64,000 nucleotides of DNA from Hericium rajendrae (taxonomy: Eukaryota > Basidiomycota > Agaricomycetes > Russulales > Hericiaceae), in NCBI GenBank assembly GCA_033439255.1, contig CM065882.1, forward strand, positions 1,674,001 to 1,738,000. The letters run 5' to 3'. Under the pieces are notes generated by a model. It made no database searches and was not told where the DNA came from. It was given only the letters and a program-made list of their open reading frames with translations. Positions 30,258 to 41,607 of this stretch are shown piece after piece (position 1 is the stretch's first letter; every line of letters starts with the position of its first letter). The position numbers and the translations under genes were made by a program.

Positions 30258-33200
30258 TCAAAAAAGATTGTACGCGCGAGCCAACGGCACATTCTCTGCG
30301 GCTGCAATATCCACAAGAACGCCGTCCGCAACTACTTCATAACTCTCGGGATCTACCGTCATAGTTGGCGTTGCGTCATTCCATTTCATGTCCTTCTTCT
30401 TGACATTCCTGCAGTCTTTTACAGGCTCCACTCGCTTTGATAATCCATAGGAAGCAATTGCACCAGAAGAAATTGAGACTTGCGACGTAAAAACAACAGA
30501 GTTGAGCGCGGCAGATGCAGGGTACGAGCCCCACATTTGTCTTCCAAAGAATGGCTGAACAGTGGGGATAGATGCATTTGCATCTCCCATCTGTAAGGAC
30601 ATTTCAGTCTCAAGCAAATACCTGAAAATGACCAAGGAAAACCTGGCTCCAAGTAATGACTCCAGATTTGAGAACCATCTCAGGTTTGCTACCGAAATTC
30701 TCTGGTTTCCAGAGGACTAGATCCGCCAATGTACCAGTGGCGACATGCCCTATAAGGTGGCTCATTCCAGAGGTAATGGCGCTAAATTGCAGTCAAAATC
30801 AAATCTCTCCATTAATGAACGCAAAACGTACGGGTTGATGGTGTACTTGGCGATGTACCGCTTCACTCGCCCGTTATCAACGCCATCCTTGTCCCCCATT
30901 GATTCAAGAGGACCTCGCATCTCACGCATTTTACTCGCCGTTCGCCAAGTCCGACTGACGACTTCCCCGACGCGCCCCATGGCCTGTGAATCAGAACTGA
31001 TCATCGAAATTGCGCCAGTGTCATGCAAAACATCTTCAGCTGCCACGGTCTCCGCACGAATGCGGGACTCTGCGAAAGCCAGATCTTCAGGAATAGATTT
31101 ATCGAGATGATGGCAAACCATCAGCATCTGAATGTCGTGATTAATGATGAAGAATCCCACTTCCTGGCAGAAACTCACATCGAGGTGTTCATCAAGTGTG
31201 TTATTGGTAAAAGGTCGAGTCGGGTTCGTAGATGACGGCAGGACATTGTCAAGTCCGCAGACGACAATGATGTCTGGCGCATGACCACCACCTAGACGCA
31301 AGATCATAAGACAAAAATCACTGGATCTCGTGTAAATACAGCGCACCCGCGCCTTCAGTGTGGTAGGTATGTATTGTGCGGCCTCCAAAGGCAGCAATCG
31401 TACCTGAGGAATGTTTGGTCAATCATACATGTTTCAAAAGCACGACGGCCCACTTTCAACAAATCCGCTTTCGTTCAAGGTGTCTGTGTGAATATTGACC
31501 TGAACGTCAAACTTGTCCCCAATGTCAAGGCAGTTTGAGATTGCGGCCGGTGTTGAACCCCAGTCCTCATGAAGTTTCAGGCCCGCAGCTCCGGCCCTAA
31601 CGATATCTTCCAGACCCTTGGGCCCCGCGTCGTTGCCCTTGCCTGTGAAGGCGAAGTTCATAGGCAAGCCGTCCGTTGCCGCGAGCATGTGGCGAAGTGC
31701 AGACGGACTAGGAGTGCAAGTCGTGGCATTCGTGCCCGCACTTGGACCCGTCCCACCTCCTAGCATCGTCGTGGTGCCAGCAGCTAACGCCTCAACTACC
31801 TGCGTCGGCGAGATGAAATGAATGTGGGCATCAATGGCACCTGCGGTGACAATCAATTTCTCTCCGGCAATGACCTCCGTATTTGACCCAATGCAAAGCT
31901 TGGGATGAACACCATCCATGACGTCCGGATTACCAGCTTTGCCAATACCGCAGATAAGGCCATCCTTGACACCGATGTCCGCCTGTCTCCTTGATCAAAG
32001 TCTGTTGTACGAAGACATGAACAAAATAGAAGCACCTTGTAAATGCCTGACCAATCGATGATGAGAGCATTGGTAATGACCAGGTCGAGAACTTCCTTTG
32101 CAGAGCGATTTGTCGCTTGACCCATTCCCTCGCGGATGGATTTGCCTAACGAGAATGAAACCCAGCCATGACAGGAAACTAGACATTCTTACCACCTCCG
32201 AACTTGACTTCGTCACCATAAACGGTCTGGAGCACGGACGATCAGAGCAGATTTGAACCCGAAGCACGAAAGCCTACATACCTCATCGCGCTCGACTTCT
32301 ATCCATAGAGACGTATCCCCGAGGCGTATCCTGTCTCCCGTAGTGGGTCCATACATAGCAATGTATTCTTCCCTGCTGATTTCAGTATTAAGGGTGACTT
32401 CAGCAGCACCAGGATCCGGGATATGCGCAAAGCCCCTTTGAACAAGATCACGGACAATATCGTCAGTTCTCGAAGGATCGTATGCACCGCTGGCTAGAGA
32501 GTTCCCCCCAGAGATGACTTTATTTCCGCCAAGCGAACATAATGTCACTGTCTTTGAATCCCCCGGCTCGAATCGAACAGCTGTTCCAGCAGGAATGTCC
32601 AGCCGTTTCCCATATGACCGGCCACGATCGAAAGACAAAGCGGAATTCGTCTCGATAAAATGGTAATGCGACCCGATCTGCGATATCATGTTAGTCTCGT
32701 AGTAAGCATGCGATTCGAAGGATAAACCTGGATTGGACGGTCGCCGTTATTGGTCACTTTCAGTCGGATACGCGCTCGACCGTTGTTAATGGCAATTCTC
32801 TCCTTCTTGGCGACGATTGCGCCAGGGGCTTTCTGGCGACTGTACTCGAGGGCGTCGCTCACTTCGAAAACGTCGTTGGACGGAATGGGTAGGAATGATC
32901 CATACAAAGCAGACGCAAGATCACCATTCTCTGTACAGATGGGATCGTGGACAGTGACTAAGAACACACTTGAGGGGCAGTGAATATGCGACATCGAACA
33001 ACTTTAATGACACCTACCCATCATCGAAAGTCCCCTCGACTTGAATGTCATGAAGGAGACCTGGAACAGCGGGTAAGACGTGCCTGCGCCCTAGAAGTGT
33101 CTTGCCATGCTGCATCAGGTTTGCAACAGAGTGCACACCATCACGGATGCGCTCCTGGAGTTGAGAAGCTATCAGCGCTGTAGCCTCAGTCTTATTGAGC

Positions 33201-33345
33201 TTCAATCCCCTCGCCAGGCGTTTCTGTGCCAGGAAGCCGACCTGTTGTCCCGATGATATATGATGCACGATCCGGAGATGCATCAGTTGACTCTACACAC
33301 CTGATGGAGGAGGATTTTGTCTTGCTCCCTTGGTAATAGGCGCAT
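30258..33345 (-). CDS. URE1: Urease (single-chain gamma-beta-alpha)
   Basis: Urea amidohydrolase, a nickel enzyme giving ammonia and CO2, in the cytosol. The start is ATG at 33345: [15 protein letters not shown] splices over a 59-nt intron to [16 protein letters not shown], matching fungal urease N-termini. Gamma-, beta- ([20 protein letters not shown]) and alpha-type parts follow in one chain, then the [11 protein letters not shown] block. Nickel ligands and active-site residues are visible. They are DAHIHFISP (HxH), GLKLHEDWG (carbamylated Lys), [25 protein letters not shown] (across an intron), the flap CHHLD and SSDSQAMGR. The end is [12 protein letters not shown] with stop at 30258. No disabling change was seen. 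Accessory ureD/F/G genes are not in the window. Confidence 0.96.
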
Positions 33346-33654
33346 GCTCAACTATGATCACACTTATGGCAAACGATACTACTGAAGCGAGTTGGTGAGA
33401 CGAGTCGGAGACAAGGAACTTTCAGTCCAGGAGCCATTCTTAAGAAGAATAAGACGGCAGAAGAGATAAGATAAGGTCGGACCCCGACACCGCCATATAC
33501 TCTAATATATATTGTAATTTCAAATTTGGGTTTGATGGTATCAGTAGGTCCAGGCATGTCAATGGCGTGTCTCTTTCAGCCTCGACAACCCGGCAGCCGC
33601 GAAAGGGAGTTGCCATCTTGAGAAAATACCAGGTGGCTAAGCTTCCCGAATTAG

Positions 33655-34335
33655 TGCTGCTGCGATGCGAGGCGAGGCGATGCGAGGTCACTTTCTCACG
33701 AGGTCGACGACGAGCGATGCGATGCGAGTTCGCTTGGCAAAATAGCCGACGACGAGCGAGGTCGGAATCGAGGGCACGAGGTACCTTGCACATGACCAAA
33801 AATATCCCCTTTTGCGCGCCTCAACATCGCATTCCGCGACCCAGAGCAGCGCCAGCGAATGCACACCCTTGTAAATTGAGGACACCGTGAGCTATGGCTA
33901 GTAGACAACCAAATTGAAGCTGAAAGCGCGTCCGGCTCCATTTTTTTGGCGCGCGTTCTTCGCATGTACGAGATCACATGATGAATAAATCCAGGGCGTG
34001 ACCTCGCTCGGCAGGGAACGAGGCGAGGTCTGACCTCGCATCGATTGTTTCGAGGTCAGACCTCGATTGGTCCGATGCGAGTTGACCTCGGAGGACTAGG
34101 TTCATTCCAAACCGCTCACGTAATCGTGAGAGCGGTTTGGGTCAAGGTAGGCACTTCATGGGGGGTTGCGATGTGGCGTAAGGGGACTACAACAATTTGT
34201 AATGTAGTCTACATTAGGGTGTAGCCAGACGCGCAACCCCCTACGACGCGCCTACCTTGGACCAAGACCCTCTCGCGGCCTCTCGCGGGGTCTTGGTACG
34301 AGACTACTCGGAGGACCTCGACCTCGCAGCAGCAC
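33655..34335. repeat. GCGATGCGAGGTC-type repeats with nested hairpins
   Basis: Words such as GCGATGCGAG, GCGAGGTC and their complements recur irregularly at 33,655-33,770 and 33,990-34,100, and again at 34,300-34,330. Between them lie two stems. The first is at 34107-34140 (CCAAACCGCTCACG against CGTGAGAGCGGTTTGG). The second is a larger one at 34141-34263 (GTCAAGGTAGGC and GGGGGTTGCG arms). This looks like a degenerate palindromic mobile element of no known family. Confidence 0.55.
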
Positions 34336-34855
34336 TATCCCGAATCAAGGCGAATCAGTCAGTAGGCTTTTATGTGGACTCATTGCCAGTCTATGACTTT
34401 CGTGCTTATGTAGACTGAGTCAAACTTCACGAAAAGGCTAGGACTCACGCGCGTACTCACGCACGAACTGATGCGAAATCCACGACCGTTGCAACTCAAG
34501 GCACACATGGATGCATGATTCACGACGACATCGAACGTCGTCGATGTCATACCCTACGTTATGCAAAAGTCTACTTAATAGTGTAAAGTGCCAACCAAGG
34601 GAATCACCATACTGTAGTGATGGTGGTTCGAGCGGGTAAGGGTCTGCTTTTAGTAACGGAAATGCCATTTCTGTCAGTGACGCGGATTGAACAGGATACC
34701 CGGTAGGCTCCGTTGCGACCGCCGGGAGCAACGCTCGCTAACTATCGGCGGACAGATGCCGCTTCAACATCAAGCCAATATCAGGCCCCACCCTGCGCAC
34801 ATGCCGCCACCCGCCAAGCCGTAATTCCCATCAGACTAGCCACCGTCTTTTTCTA

Positions 34856-35004
34856 CTGTACTTTTACGACCAACTGTTCATGCGTGGCTGATTTTTCAAA
34901 GGTTGAGGTTGACCGATGCTCCCCGATAATTAATCGGAGCTCATCGGCACTCTCAGATTTTTTGGCATGTGACGCGTGACGAACAGTTGGTCGTAAAAGT
35001 ACAG
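34856..35004. mobile_element. 149-bp MITE, Tc1/mariner-like
   Basis: Perfect 24-bp terminal inverted repeats starting CTGTACTTTTACGACCAACT, flanked on both sides by TA (34854-34855 and 35005-35006). The interior contains an imperfect hairpin (GCTCCCCGAT/ATCGGAGC). There is no coding capacity. Its right boundary falls in an AGTATATATTTT box about 105 bp before the AA14 copy 1 start codon, so it may contribute promoter sequence to that gene. Confidence 0.88.
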
Positions 35005-35115
35005 TATATATTTTCTGGCCACCTCCCTTGACAGCCTCGTATCCCTTTCCTCAAGGGCCTCGCGGACGAGACATCCCACTCTTTTTCGGTTCACTCTTTT
35101 CTTGTTCAACACGCC

Positions 35116-36616
35116 ATGATTAAATCTATTCCGTCATCTCTTGCGATTGCTGCCTGCTTGGCGGGCACGGTATCAGCTCATATTAGTAGGCATCATCCAT
35201 CCTAACACGGGGTTAGCTGGCTAAGTCATGACATCTGAATTTTTTTCCTAGCTATCTGGCACCCAAGTATTTTCGGCTTCAACGAGAGCACAGCACCCTA
35301 TCGTCCTCAAGATCCGCTCATTGATCTCCCATTTGACCAGTGGTGGTTTGTCAGTGCTGCTCTCTTCAACTTTGCGCCTAGCTAGAACATGTGGTCTGTC
35401 TTATCTTGCCTTTTGTCAACTAGCACGGCTTCCTCGACAAGCCCCCGAATCCGGGAGATGTCTTCCAACTACCGGCTGGCGGCGTCGCGCACACCGAACT
35501 TGCTTGCGACAAGGGCCTCACATCATTCTATAACACTAGTGCCGGTGGCGACGTTCGCGACCACAATAACCCCGACTACCCCTGCTCTGGTCAACCACTT
35601 GCTCAGTTCCACACGACCGGTGTCAACGATCTTGGCGGCTGTGCCCTTGCCATTGCATATGAAAGCGATCCTACGAAGATCCAGCCAGCAGACTTTGCCG
35701 TGTTCAGTGTAAACCAGACATGTGTCTGGACTCTGCACACTGATTTCGAAGTGCCTGCCGCTATGCCTGCTTGCCCTGAAGGAGGATGTACGTGTGCCTG
35801 GTTTTGGTTGCACAGTGTGAGTACCTGTGTCATGCTGGACAATTGACATGGCTAACATAGTTTCCGCTAGTCCGATTCTGGCGCCCAGCAAAGTATGGAG
35901 TTTCTGGGAAATCTGCACGCGCCGCTGACAGACCATCTCTTTCCAGTGTACATGACGGGCTTCAAATGTACAGTGATGGGGGCTACCTCAAGTACACCCA
36001 TCGGAAAGCCCCAACTTGCTCGCCGGTGAGAAACATTTTTACGTGAGTTGATGTCCTCATCTGAATTGACTCCTCTGCCAGATGTGGTGCAGACCCGGCC
36101 AACGGCATACAAAATGCGACTCCTAGTAACTGTACTGAGGGTGCGAAGCAGCCCTTCTATTGGTATCAGAAAGAAGGCAATACCGTGCGTGATTTCTATT
36201 TGTACATTGTCGTCCGGCTTTCAGGAGCTTTGGACCTGAGTGGCTATGTGTACTCACGATCCTTCAGTTCTTCGAAGGCACTTACTCTCCACCTAAATAC
36301 GGAGACTTGTACAACTTCAAAGATGGAGCGCAAAATGATATCTTCGGAGATGCCCCTGCTGCGTCGAAGCGTTCGTGAGTGTCTCGTCGTTTCTTTTCTA
36401 TGGGATGCAGTTGCATCTCTGGCTTTGTCGGGTGCTGACGATTGTTCCAGTCAATCTCTGGCAACCCCTGTCGTGACACGTCGCCGTGCGGAGCCCCTCA
36501 ATGGCGAACACCAAGCGCGGCATGCATGGGGCCAACACCGTCGTCTCGCTGATGCCGGTAAGACTGTAACAGACGCGGTTCAGGGAGCGCAAGACGATAT
36601 CCCAGACGGCGTTTAG
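35116..36616 (+). CDS. AA14-type lytic polysaccharide monooxygenase, copy 1
   Basis: Eight exons (35116-35185, 35252-35349, 35424-35816, 35871-35892, 35947-36025, 36082-36184, 36268-36374, 36451-36616) give 345 residues. A signal peptide ends ...AGTVSA, so the mature protein begins [13 protein letters not shown] with the His1 needed for a copper brace. Counting from it, His98 ([14 protein letters not shown]) and Tyr175 (MYMTGFKC) match the AA14 ligands H1/H99/Y176. [14 protein letters not shown] and [16 protein letters not shown] are family-like blocks. AA14 enzymes are secreted and described as oxidising xylan associated with cellulose. The C-terminal ~50 residues are basic and disordered. 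It is paralogous to the gene at 43943. A MITE lies just upstream. Confidence 0.9.
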
Positions 36617-37018
36617 TGCCCTCTTTCCCGCACTTGGTCGGGGATCAGTGGCCGCTCGTCCATCTTTGAACCTCGCCCTTGATGCAAGGTCCGATTCCTT
36701 CTATACCCGCGTTGTCTGTTCGATAGATACCCATGTCATCGCGTTTCGAGCCGCGTCCTTGAGCGCTTGCCTTATTTTTGCGTGAAAGTTGTGATTGTGT
36801 GCACGTGCAGCTGACGTCAGCAAGCACTGGTTGTGAGGCTGCGTACGTGCGGTGGGGCTGCACCGCTCCGGGCTCTCATGGAGTCCATGAGCCGTGACCA
36901 CCTATGTCATTCAAAAGTAGCCTCAAAGGCCTAGAGACGCCATGTTCTTTTGTTTGTCTCCCACTCTGCTCCAGCACCATCTTTACACCGTCCACCGACC
37001 ATCCCGGCGACCACAGCC
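36617..37018. other. Intergenic
   Basis: Separates AA14 copy 1 from the DUF4112 gene, which is in the same direction. Nothing recognisable was found. Confidence 0.5.
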
Positions 37019-37972
37019 ATGTCTTCCATGCTGAACAAGACTGGCAAGAAACTGTTCGCAAAGCACATCCAACAGTACTCGCCGCAGGACCCATACTATG
37101 AGTACTACACGGACAAGCGTGGCCGCCAGAAGAGGCGCAAGGTTCGTTATGATATGCTTGCCCATTTCGTCCCCATCTCAGTCTTCTGTTGTTCAGCGCG
37201 ATGTGCCGCCTGGTCTGTCCAAGCACGATGAGAAGATATTGAGATCTGTCAAACGGCGTGCCCACTACCTCGATAAAGGCTTCAACCTTTGTGGCATGCG
37301 TTTCGGGTGGTCCTTCATCATCGGTGAGTCTTGGCCATGTGCCCGCTTCCGTCTTCGATCTGACTTGGGTGTTAGGGATGGTACCCGGCGCAGGTGACGC
37401 AGCAGATGCAGCGCTTGGTTACATACTCATCATCCGCAAGGCCCGTAAAGCCGAGTAAGCCTCTCCAGATCTTATGGGTCGAAGCAGTCTCATGATTCCA
37501 TTGACTCAGCGTACCCACTTGGTTGGTGCAGCGCATGTTGTTCAACCTTGCCATCGCCACCTCCATTGGCCTTGTGCCGATCGTAGGCGATGTCATTCTA
37601 GCCGTCTATCGTTCGAACTCTCGAAATGCTATCCTTCTTGAGGAGTTTCTTAGGGTTCGCGGTGCTCAGGCGATGGAGAACGCCTCTGGCAATCCAGTTA
37701 CCGCTCACAATGATACCCATCCGACTGTTTCCGGGCGCGATGCAGACAAGATCAATACCAGCAACTCAGGCGCAGTCGAGCTCGCCTCGTCGAGTGGAGA
37801 GCCCAAGGTGATAGAAGAGAACAAAGCCGGCAATCCCGAGCGGAGTGCTAGCGGGAATAGCAAGCGCGGCTGGGGTTGGAGGAGAAACAAGGATGGCAAG
37901 AAGGATACTCGGGCTTCGCGCGACAGCCGGTTTGTCGAGGAGGACATGGAGCGGTCTCCGCCGAAGGCGTAA
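37019..37972 (+). CDS. DUF4112 domain protein
   Basis: Four exons (37019-37141, 37197-37323, 37376-37454, 37510-37972) give 263 residues. The N-terminus MSSMLNKTGKKLFAKHIQQY is basic. The DUF4112 region follows: LSKHDEKILRSVKRRAHYLD, GMRFGWSFIIGMVPGAGDAA, LGYILIIRKARKAD and VQRMLFNLAIATSIGLVPIV then GDV. It has two hydrophobic segments, each containing a P-GAGD or P-VGD turn, so a small integral membrane protein is likely. The C-terminal ~110 residues are hydrophilic, Ser/Lys-rich and disordered. No biochemical function is established for the family. The start was chosen as the first Met giving the family-typical N-terminus. Confidence 0.85.
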
Positions 37973-38609
37973 TTGTAAGATTCGCGTCCATAGAACATAT
38001 CTGATCGGCGCTCAGTGCAACACTGAAGGGACTGTTTTGTAGTCTTCGTATGGGTGGTTCCGATATAGAACTCTTATGTTCACCCTGGACTATTCTTTGA
38101 CTGTTTATGGATATACTGTTTTCGTGTCCTCCACAACTGATCAGAGGGAACATAATGCAATACGACTGCCCTAGTAAACTTGTGTTGTGGCGCGACCTTA
38201 TTCGCATAGCCCTACATATAGACCTGCGAACATGTAGTTCTAAGCATTTCTAGCATGCGCCAGGATAAAAAGATGAACGGAAGGTATAGCCAGGAGGGCG
38301 AGGGGTGCATGCAATCTGAATATGCGTGTATGCAGTATGTACCCATGTAAAGTGAATATGCCTCGAGTGGAAGTAAATTTGTCTCAGTCAGTAATGTGGA
38401 CAGAGACACGAATGGAAAGTCAACCAATAACCCCAAAATAACCCAGTGAAAAAGATGCCCAGTTCAATCCAAAACCCAATGAAAAAAATGTAGACCCGGA
38501 ATATGATGAGAATGTAGAACATGCGTCTGCATGCGACCAATGTAGCGCTCAGCTTCTCTCAGAGTGCTCTCAATCAAACATGGCACAGCCGTGAGATGCA
38601 TAGAGCAAC
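37973..38609. other. Intergenic, convergent 3' ends
   Basis: No coding sequence was recognised. If the downstream minus-strand gene uses the splice donor at its apparent stop codon (see 38610-39521), a short final exon would lie at about 38,460-38,560. Confidence 0.45.
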
Positions 38610-39521
38610 TTACTTCGGCAGTTTGGCCTTGGGATCCGCAGCTCTTCCTCGAGTAAATGCCCCGTCCCTATCCGCCTTCGAGGAAATTCTGTCAGGCCCA
38701 ATGGTCACTCTGCGCTCCTGCGCTGCGTCGTCACGACGACGCGCAAGCCTCGGCGGTACCGGTGGATCAAGCATAGGCCCATACGTTGACGTGCGCTTCA
38801 GCTTGGTGGCAGAGGGCTTTGTCGGTGGAAAAGGCGCTACGCCGAGGGAGCTGAACGAGGAGGAGGAAGTGGATGCAGAGTGGGAACTCGAGACAGGGAA
38901 AGAGTCATCGTGCGAATGGGGAGTGAGGGACGGCGTCGACGGCGTCGAGGACGGCGATGGGAAGGGATACTCGTAGCGGGGAATTGGGTCGAAGGGAGTG
39001 CTAGTGAGTGAGCGGGGAGGGTGGAGAACGGGTTCTTGTGGCGGGCCGTGGCGGCCAGGCGGATGTGGCTGTGGGAACGAGCGCACCGCCAGCAAAGACG
39101 ATCATCAAGCCCAGTTGAGTCTACAGCCATCGCAGACAAGACACGCTGAATTATGTACCTTCTGTTCTTGGCATTGACCGAGGAGGAGGAGCGCCATGTC
39201 CAGGGTAATATCGGCCCCATCGCTGCTGAGCTGCTTGCGATCGTGTTCGCGGGTGTGTGCTGCAGGATATGCACGGACAGGCTGTGGGCTCACTACTAGG
39301 ATTGGTGAAGAGCCGGCGGGCTGCAGCGACGGGGGCGACATATTGGGTAGTTTGCTGGAATGTGAACGAGGGACACCGCGAAGGCCTTCCTTTTGAACAT
39401 CCCTCATGCTTGTCCTTCCGTTCTCTTCGCCGTCTCGTTTTCCGAACTTTCCTATCGATCCTTTTCCGCCCCATTCGCTGGAGTCGGGGGTGGCAACGTG
39501 TTTATGCTCATCGTCATTCAC
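38610..39521 (-). CDS. Hypothetical disordered Ser/Pro-rich protein
   Basis: Two exons on the minus strand (39521-39159 and 39068-38610, 90-nt intron) give 273 residues starting MNDDEHKHVATPDSSEWGG. There is one short hydrophobic helix (ADITLDMALLLLGQCQ) before the intron. After it comes low-complexity Ser/Pro/Thr with YEYPFPSPSSTPSTPS, then a basic stretch VPPRLARRRDDAAQERRVTI. No domain was recognised. The last codons read LPK-TAA in the context AA|GTAAGT, a consensus donor. Splicing there to about 38,555 would extend the protein by about 30 residues. Both forms are possible. Confidence 0.55.
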
Positions 39522-41607
39522 AGACGTCCGTAGCGCCCTCTTATCACCTCAGCCCATCTTTGATCGGCAAGAAGATGACGGGCTGAAGAAGAGCAGCTCC
39601 GAGACCATGTCTTTGGCCCGGCCGTTCTGTAAACCATATCTTCTACCCATGAGGACTTAGATTGCGGCTGTCTTCGCCTTCGTTGCAGCGCACGCGCATG
39701 GTAAGCCCTTCGTATACACTTATTCTCTGTCTGATCCCACTGCAGTCGGTGTGCACTTCATATCACTACCTCGAGGCGAAGTTAACCCGGGACTCTTCCA
39801 GAATTCAGAAGGTCTCCGTCCACGCATTGCCTTATACCCATCCGTCCAATATGACGACGACTATGGTCTGCTGCCCTCTGTCCCAGGCTGAATCGGTATG
39901 CCGTATGGTGATGCTTCCCAACCCCTGTTTGCTTCTCTGAAACGCCCTCATATGTCATCTATACAGGCCGTCTTGTTCCCACTGACCGCATGTCGTGGTC
40001 TTCCGCTTTCCTTTTGGCATACGGATGTTGTAAGAGGTTGTAAGTGACGACCTCCTCTCCTGTCTCAAAGCCTGCAGGTCATCGTTCTTCTGAGATGGCG
40101 TGTACTTCTGACGTGCTATCTTTATGTGCATCATCCTTATCTGGCATCTAAATGTCCAAGTCTGTCATGCAGCGGAAACTATATGTCGCGCACAGCGCAC
40201 AAGCCCCATAGGGCGGCGCCTGTTTCATCCTCGACCCACACCACGATCTGACCGTGCTACTCTTGACCTGGCCTCGCTGTCAGTTCCCGACAAGTTTAAC
40301 TCTCTGGACGACGCTGATAGAGTCGCTCTATGGTCGCACGCTTCCAAGTCTCCAGATCTTCCCCTCTTTATGAGCACCATTCCTTGCCCCACCGATTGGA
40401 TACTGAACATCTTCTCACCGTGTTTGCTCATTGTCACCTGGCCTGCTTCGGTCGGCTCTCTTCTGCACACGACGACCATGAGGACACTGACAAGGGTTTC
40501 GCACTGATGAGTTGGCCACGATCCATCTCTCCGCGCGTCATGAATCCCCTTGACGTACTTAGTATGTGACTTCATCATACCCACAATTGGCTGAATCTGC
40601 TGCTGTGGCCCTGATGCGGCGGATATTGTCATCACTTCGATCGCATCGCGCGCTATACTCCTTTGAACCCATCCCTACACCGACACTCCGGGCAATGAGC
40701 GCATACTATGCTGCGATTCTCATCATGTCTATCATGCCAAGACGCTACGCACCGAGACCAGCAACGAAGATTACTGAACAGATTGCAGGAAGCAAGGCGA
40801 TCATACTCTGCTATCTGCTCAATCTCTTTGGTGTCAATGGAATTGGATGTGTTTCGCCGTCCTCGCATATGTGTTCAAGCTACGCGCTTCGCGCGTTCTA
40901 TCTGCGCCGGAAATGTCTTCCATCTCCCGTTCGCAATTTACTCAGATGCGAACCTTCTCCGGCTGCGTCTCCGAGTCACAAGCATTAGTCCGATCTGATC
41001 CCGCATTCCGTCCTGGTCACAATAACCGGAAGGATAGGCACTGTGTCTGTTCTTCGTCTCGGCCTGTGTCGGCGACGTCTTATCCACGTAGAGATAGTAG
41101 TTTGATTGCTTAAATGCAACGGAGTCTTTCACTTGCGGATCTTCGGAGCATGATATGAGGGACGCAGAACGGTGGTCTATATTATCTATGATGGTACGAG
41201 TATCGAAATCAAGGCAATACAAATGGAATCGGGGCAATACAAAATAGGATCAAGACAATGCGTTGAAGGGTATAGTGACTGAACAATGTTAGTCTTTGAA
41301 ATGCCAGAGAAATGGGTATAACAAGGTATAACAACAAATTAGTATAGATCGTAAAGGTTATTGTTATTGACTTCTTGCCGATCTCCGCTCAGTCGCAGCG
41401 ATACTGGAGGGTATCATAGTCCGGGATGGAAGCCGTTCATCGATACCGGCCTCGTTGAAAGGGCGCGCTGTTCGGCGACGAAGTGGGGAATCGTGTCTCA
41501 AACACGGAGGCGGCGACAGAGGGGTAATTGAGGACTCAGGAGGAGAGGAGAAAGAAGAATATGCGCAGAGTTGGTTCGCTCGCCTGCCTTGGGTGATGAG
41601 AATACTC
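39522..41607. other. 2.1-kb region without an intact gene
   Basis: Holds a probable decayed gene at 39649-40043 (listed) and otherwise only overlapping frames without family features, for example 40124-40507, 40566-40988 and antisense 40225-40635. Plausible splice sites exist, so a fast-evolving gene cannot be excluded. Confidence 0.4.
39649..40043 (+). pseudogene. Decayed gene relic, N-terminal part
   Basis: Three blocks join with good GT/AG introns (39649-39700, 39746-39895, 39967-40043). They read MRT, stop, IAAVFAFVAAHAH (signal-peptide-like), then VGVHFISLPRGEVNPGLFQN, ALYPSVQYDDDYGLLPSVPG, stop, and IGRLVPTDRMSWSSAFLLAY. Both stops (TAG at 39658-39660, TGA at 39889-39891) could arise by a single base change from a sense codon. 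A consensus donor GTAAGT at 40040 suggests the gene once continued. The family was not recognised. It could also be a chance series of frames. Confidence 0.35.

Larger units (their letters stand above)
33346..35115. other. 1.8-kb intergenic region with repeats and a MITE
   Basis: Lies between the divergent urease (-) and AA14 copy 1 (+) genes. It contains a GCGAGGTC/GATGCGAG-rich stretch, a nested hairpin and a 149-bp TIR element, each listed separately. No credible coding sequence was found; short frames on both strands (for example 34438-34731 minus) lack family features. Confidence 0.6.
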
